Made by a program: the position numbers and the translations under genes
Notes under the pieces: generated by a model
What the model saw: the letters and a program-made list of their open reading frames with translations, nothing else
Told to the model about the DNA's origin: nothing
Database searches by the model: none
In this document: positions 59,327-64,000 of the stretch, one piece after another
Layout of the letters: each line of letters starts with the position of its first letter
Position numbering within the stretch: the stretch's first letter is position 1
Origin: Thysanoteuthis rhombus
Taxonomy: Eukaryota > Mollusca > Cephalopoda > Oegopsida > Thysanoteuthidae
DNA length: 64,000 bases
NCBI GenBank assembly: GCA_963457665.1
Contig: OY735206.1
Span: forward strand, 61,739,205-61,803,204
Reading direction: 5' to 3'

Positions 59327-59841
59327 TTTCGTTAAATTTACATTATAAAAAAAATGTTCCTTCCAATATCTAAGAATCTAATTCTGAGTTTTAAGATTGT
59401 TGTTGTTTACTCACGTTAACGTTTACTAGAACGGTTCGGCCAATAACTTTTTTCAGCGTTAACCTTTTCTCATCGATAGTTTTCTTTACATAATTTTCAG
59501 GATGTGAAAAAAAACTTGAATAAAATTGAAAATAAACACCAGAAAAATTAGTTAATTTATCATTTTTTGCTTATGATACAAAATGAATTACTAATAAAAT
59601 ATACGTAAGGGAGAATAAGGCGAAAATGTTTAGAAACAAGGAAATATAGTAGTGGGTGAATATCATTGTGAAATAATTCAACTCTTATCACATATTTTCG
59701 ATTTAATGTGAGGGAGGGGCTTCATTCACTTTTGAATTCAGAATTTGCCCAATCTTACCACGACAACCCTTTTATCACGGCAACGGACGTATCCCTTACG
59801 AATCCAGGTAAAAAAAAAGCATCAAGTTCATATCGCAGTCG

Positions 59842-60174
59842 GTCAAAAGGCATCAAACCCGAATGTCAACATTGTTATACGAATATTTTAACTAATTTGT
59901 ACTAAGGAAATGGATTATTGCGTTTTTTGTTTTGTTTTTTTTTTGTAGTTGCTTTTTTGGGTTTTTTTTCGTAAAAGTTTCCTAAAATGTTACAAGTATC
60001 ATTTATTTTATCAAAATAATTTTTCAATTTCTTATGACTTATGATACGAAAAAAATCATAATAAAACGTTTATTCATTCGTATTTACGAAAAATACTAAA
60101 TTGAATTAATTAGTATAAATTCAGTTCAAATATTTGTATAACAATATTGACATTCTGGTATGTTGCCTTTTGAC
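59842..60174. repeat. Inverted repeat pair with ~240-bp spacer
   Basis: Left arm GTCAAAAGGCATCAAACCCG ... TTGTTATACGAATATTTT (59842-59889) pairs with the right arm AAATATTTGTATAACAATAT ... GCCTTTTGAC (60128-60174). Another AAAAGGCATCAG arm follows at 60225-60240. Confidence 0.7.
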
Positions 60175-60737
60175 CCAACACAATTATAACTTGCAGTTGT
60201 CCATACTACACTGTTATCATTTTGGCTGATGCCTTTTGACTGGCCACCACCCCTGACTACTCTGTTGGTGCTATGGGTATGTGAAAAAAAAATAATAGGT
60301 TGAATATGCATTTTTTTGCTGAGGCCCAGGGCATTATACTTGGGAGATAACCGAACACAATGTATGTACATAATGACTAGCTACCAGTAAAGTGCACTAT
60401 TTTGTCTAAAAATGAGGTTCCATGCAGATTTAGAAATTCAAAATAATGTCTATAGCTGGAAAAAACTTTTTTGTCTCTTATTGACTGAATGGAATCTACC
60501 TCTGTGATTTTTAACACCTATGTAAATGAAGCCTGCCTTAGATATCAAGGCCCATTCTCCCAAGTTTTATTGAATTTCCATCCTTGAAAAATGAAGTGGA
60601 AAGTCAATATGAATTACAAAGGTATAGGAAAATCAGCTTTTAGTGTAATAATTATTACTGCTAGCTGATGTCAGCTCATACACGTGATGTTACAGCCGCA
60701 ACATGACAGCATGGGTCACATCGCACTGTAATTCTCT

Positions 60738-61130
60738 TCTTGGCCTCTTGGCTAAGATCGAATTGTAGTATCTGTTCTTTGTCGCACTTGGGCTGTGAAG
60801 TTGATCATTGTCCAAGATTGTCCCCCATCCTGGAATTACTGACCAGCATGCTGAGGCTCATCCTGAGAGCATCAACAGGATTCAAAACTCTGCAAAATCA
60901 TGTGTTGAGACTCAGGGACTCTTGCACTACAGGATTTGTCTTGTGAAAATATTCCAGCCTGTACCAACATCCTTGCAAAATCATGCAAAAAAACTCTGGT
61001 TCATTGCACCCTGTGCCCTCGCATTTTCAAATGTGTCGGACCCCACCATAATTCGACTTTGCGTCAGATTTGTAGTCATAGACATGCAAATAAATAAACT
61101 TGGCCTTTTGGCCAAGATCAAAGTGTAGTA
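60738..61130 (+). repeat. U2-headed tandem repeat, unit 1
   Basis: Head: TCTTGGCCTCTTGGCTAAGA then TTGTAGTATCTGTTCTT, the U2 snRNA 5' region (stem I and branch-site recognition GTAGTA). A non-U2 body follows (TGATCATTGTCCAAGATTG, GACCAGCATGC), then a tail (GGACTCTTGCACTACAGGAT, TCATTGCACCCTGTGCC) ending CATGCAAATAAATAAACTTG. The next U2 head begins at 61098, so the period is about 360 bp. Confidence 0.8.
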
Positions 61131-61162
61131 TTGGACCATATCAGCTTAATATCAGATACGCT
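61098..61162 (+). pseudogene. U2 snRNA 5' segment fused to the Tx1-like LINE
   Basis: TTGGCCTTTTGGCCAAGATC, AAAGTGTAGTAT, then TATCAGCTTAATATCAGATA and CG follow U2 for about 60 nt, further than the other heads, which leave U2 after TCTGTTCTT. GATCAAAGTG carries one A more than canonical U2 (GATCAAGTG). Sm site and 3' stem-loops are missing, so it is not a functional snRNA gene. Confidence 0.8.
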
Positions 61163-63120
61163 TCATTTCATCAGGAAATATGAGTCCTGATGTTGGGGAA
61201 AGCCAAATGTCCCTGAGCCAGCCACAGTGACCAGCCTTCTGGCTGGTCAGGGCTGAAGCTCAGACATTAAGCAAGCTAATGCTCTGGAGTCATCTGAGTT
61301 GACCAGCCCTCAGTCTGGTCTAGGCTAAAGCTAGACAAACAAGGAAAGCAGAAGACCCTGTCCCATAGACTAGGCGGTGGGCTGGACTAGGCTGAAGTGT
61401 TTCCTGAACGCAAGGGTCCAACATTGTTAATGCTGGCACGATAGGTAGATTGATCAAAGCTAATGTTGCTGTGGACCGAAGCGACTAGGTTTAATGGGAG
61501 ATTGGAATGCCATCCTTGACCCCAAAATAGACAAGGGTGAGAAGGGAGCTAGCAGGCTGGCAGAGTGTGAATGCAGTCTAATTGACCTGGTTACAGAACA
61601 CTACCTGGTCGAAAGATATCATGGAAACAACCAAGGCAGAAGATGTGGATGTGGACTCCTAGTATGTCTTCTATACAGGACAAAAGCTACCTGGATAGAA
61701 TATTAGTAAGAAAAGTCGATGTAGATTTTTTAACTTGTCCCACATACTACTGGCGAGGGCATTCAAACCACAAATTGGTGATGGCTCAGTTGCAGTTAGG
61801 GGATAGGCCTAGTCTAGCTAGTTACTGAAAGTTCAATTCTTCCTTACTGGAGAAAGGACTTCTGGGAACATCTGAAGAGGTTAGTCTAGCAAGAATTAGT
61901 GGGGATGGTTACAGGCAATAAGTGGTGGTACAACCTGAAAAATAAGATTAGAATGTTTACTGTCAACGAATCTCTATGAGACTCTCAATTCAAGAAAAAA
62001 TCAAGCGAAGAATCACACTAGGATGGCATGCCTTTGGCAGAGCAAGCTCAACCTTAAAAAATAAGAAAATCCTATTGATCCTAAAGAGAAAGGTGTATAA
62101 CCAATGTATCCTCCTAATAGTCACTTTTGGAGCTGAAACATGGAAACTACCCAAGAGACAGATCTGCAGATTGAGAATCATGCAACGTGCACATGAAAAT
62201 TATTCTGGGCTTCACATGGAGAGACCACAAGACAGCACAGTACATCCGGAAAGAGACAGGAGTCAGGGACATCATAGAATCCATTAAAAATCTCAAATGG
62301 CAGTGGGCTGGCCATGTTGCAAGAATGACAGACAACCGATGGACATCGCGACTCACAACATGGATCCCCCGAGATCACCAGCAGAATATTAGATGGAGAG
62401 ACGAGCTTGACAAATTCAGAAAGTATTGGCTCTGTGACACCCATGATAGAGAAGTGTGGCAAATCCTGAGGAAGGTCTATGTCTAATGACGGATGTTAAA
62501 AGACTGATGATGATAGCCAACAACTCACACTAGATAAGGCTAAGAGGAAAGTGTTGTTGGACGATAAACTTACCTGGGCATTAGCAGGAGAAGACCCCCT
62601 AACTATAGAACTAGCTAAGAGGGACCTACCGCAATTGGTTAGTGAGTGCTACCAGGGTCAAGTAGTTCGGGCTAGGTTAGAGAGAGTATCCAATTGAGCA
62701 GAAGGAAGAGATGCAACAATGGCCCAATTGTTATATTCATTATATCAAGACCCCATACGGGTGAACCTTCCAACCGACACATGACATCTGCTAGGGGTTC
62801 TGGTAGCACCTCCAGGAGCGCTTCACCAAGAGGCCTGGCCTGTGTGAGCAGGAGTTTTGCAGCTATTTGGCTGACTTTCCCCGACTTGGTTTGGCTGAAG
62901 TGGCTCGCTGCGAGGGCGGATCACAGACTGCAAGATCCACACTTCGCTGATGCAGGTTGGCAGTAACATGTCGCCAAGGCTGGATAGTCTGCCCTTTGAA
63001 CTGTATTTAAGGATGTTGCACATGTTTGTATCCCACTTAGCAGTAATGTTTAACCACTGGTTTGACCAGGGAGCAATCCCAGGCCAGATGTTCTTGTCTG
63101 AGAAACCGCCCCACTTAATG
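61163..63120 (+). mobile_element. Tx1-clade-like non-LTR retrotransposon, broken
   Basis: Frames read MGDWNAILDPKIDKG and ECSLIDLVTEHYLV (61494 on), from an AP-type endonuclease. Then come KSYLDRILVRKVDVDFLTCP and NHKLVMAQLQLGDRPSLASY (61683 on), then, after an insertion, LDKAKRKVLLDDKLTWALAG and ELAKRDLPQLVSECYQGQVV (62527 on). Last are PRLDSLPFELYLRMLHMFVS and FNHWFDQGAIPG (62973 on), the start of the reverse transcriptase. The rest of RT is missing. Stops and frameshifts throughout. The clade is judged from remembered Tx1 protein text. Confidence 0.75.
61970..62512 (+). mobile_element. LINE 3' end nested inside the Tx1-like element
   Basis: Reads ITLGWHAFGRASSTLKNKKI, VYNQCILLIVTFGAETWKL, KWQWAGHVARMTDNRWTS and RWRDELDKFRKYW, ending KVYV-stop and GACTGATGATGAT. 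This is the typical C terminus of RTE/jockey-like LINEs (W.GHVARM.D.RW). The flanking Tx1-like frame stops at IRMFTVN and resumes at QQLTLDKAKRK, so this is a later insertion with its TGATGAT tail at the junction. Confidence 0.82.
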
Positions 63121-63469
63121 TAAAGATCTTTTGGCCAGAAGAATGAATGTAGCACTAAGCCGAGCTTCAGTTAGTTATGCCTTTTTTTCAAGAAAAGAAA
63201 AAAAAGAAAAATGAGGATATTTCAAACAAGATTAACCCCACAGAGTAAATGAGACTTTTTGGTAAATGAACGGAACAGAAGAGAAGAACATGATTTTATG
63301 GTGACAGGACATAATAAGTATGAATAGGTCACAAAAAAATTTAGTGAAGAGTAAGATAGACAATGAAGACCACACCTCACCCCTACCCCACAAATTGGTC
63401 TTAGTGCCCAAGTTTTTGCATTTTTTATGAATAAAAAAACCTAAAAAATTGGCATTTTTGCACAAAGAC

Positions 63470-64000
63470 ATGGGGACTCTTGCTCTACAGGATTCATCCT
63501 GTGACTAAAGTCCAGCTTGTCATGACGTCCTCACAAAATCATGCATAAGGAGTCAGATTCATTGCACCCTATGCCTGCACATTTTCAAACATGTGGGACT
63601 CCATTTTAATCCAACTACATGTTGTATTTGTAGTTGTAAAAAAGCAAATAAATGAACTCTGCCTTTTGATCAAGATCAAAGTGTGGTATCTGTTCTTTAA
63701 CGCCCTTGGGCTGAGAAGTTGATCATTGTCCAGGATTGTTCCCCATCCCAGAATCACTGACCAGCATGCCCAGGCTCATCCAGTAGCATCAAAAGGATTT
63801 GTCTTGTGAACCAAGTCAAGCCTGCCCTAATAACTTTGTGAAATCATGCACGAGAACTTGGGGACTCTTACACTACAGAATTCGTTCTGTGAATTAAGTC
63901 AAGCTTGTTAAAATAATGTGCAAGGAGTCGGGTTCTCTTGCACCCTGTGCCTACACGTTCTCAAACATGCTGAACCCCCACCTTAATCCCAACTTTGTCA
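63470..64000 (+). repeat. U2-headed tandem repeat, further units
   Basis: Tail block (GGACTCTTGCTCTACAGGAT) from 63472, U2 head GCCTTTTGATCAAGATCAAA then GTGTGGTATCTGTTCTT from 63661, body TGATCATTGTCCAGGATTG and GACCAGCATGCC, then the next tail from 63857 (ACTCTTACACTACAGAATTC). Tail-to-tail distance is about 385 bp. The array runs off the window. Confidence 0.8.

Noticed and set aside
60738-61162. Functional U2 snRNA gene
   Set aside because: Only the 5' third of U2 is present; the Sm site and 3' stem-loops are absent and the core carries an extra base.

Overview
This window is nuclear DNA from an animal. It is AT-rich, with long introns, GT-AG splice sites, many dinucleotide microsatellites and a heavy load of decayed transposons. 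Both recognisable host genes have clear human counterparts. The transposon mix (Penelope-like, Tx1-like LINE, RTE/jockey-like LINE tails, Tc1, mariner and pogo relics) and the recurring short motif AAGGGAGATAAC suggest a lophotrochozoan, most likely a mollusc. That assignment is inference.

Host genes. MEAF6, a subunit of histone acetyltransferase complexes, is on the minus strand. Its start codon is at 17748 and its last exons lie near 10040-10355 or further down near 7372-7402 and 6390-6401. TRMT2B, the mitochondrial tRNA/rRNA uracil-5-methyltransferase, is on the plus strand as 14 coding exons from about 21171 to 43074. The exons join in phase into 502 codons (human, from memory, is about 504). 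One intron appears to be of the rare GC-AG type. The two genes diverge from a roughly 3.4 kb spacer. An in-phase alternative last exon with its own poly(A) signal lies at 22871-23525 inside TRMT2B intron 2.

Layout. 1-6.4 kb: non-coding, with a dispersed repeat at 1.4-2.1 kb and a mariner relic at 3.8-4.1 kb. 6.4-17.8 kb: MEAF6. 17.8-21.2 kb: spacer. 21.2-43.1 kb: TRMT2B, whose introns hold a decayed Penelope-like element with a GIY-YIG domain (27-29 kb), a mariner fragment (33.3 kb), a U2-like fragment (30.7 kb) and a fresh 148-bp tandem duplication (39.5 kb). 43-60 kb: no host gene seen. This part holds a Tc1 relic (45 kb), a 1-kb degenerate duplication (52-53.7 kb), a ~178-bp tandem repeat (53.9-54.5 kb) and several large foldback repeats (55.0, 58.1 and 59.8-60.2 kb). 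60.7-64 kb: a head-to-tail repeat whose units begin with a U2 snRNA 5' segment, interrupted by a Tx1-like LINE joined directly to U2 sequence. That LINE is itself interrupted by the 3' end of a second LINE.

The most interesting region is 60.7-64 kb: U2-headed repeats plus a Tx1-clade LINE fused to U2, reminiscent of the U2-targeting Keno elements. The shared 1-nt insertion in the U2 core, seen in several copies, argues for one propagating family rather than unrelated U2 pseudogenes.
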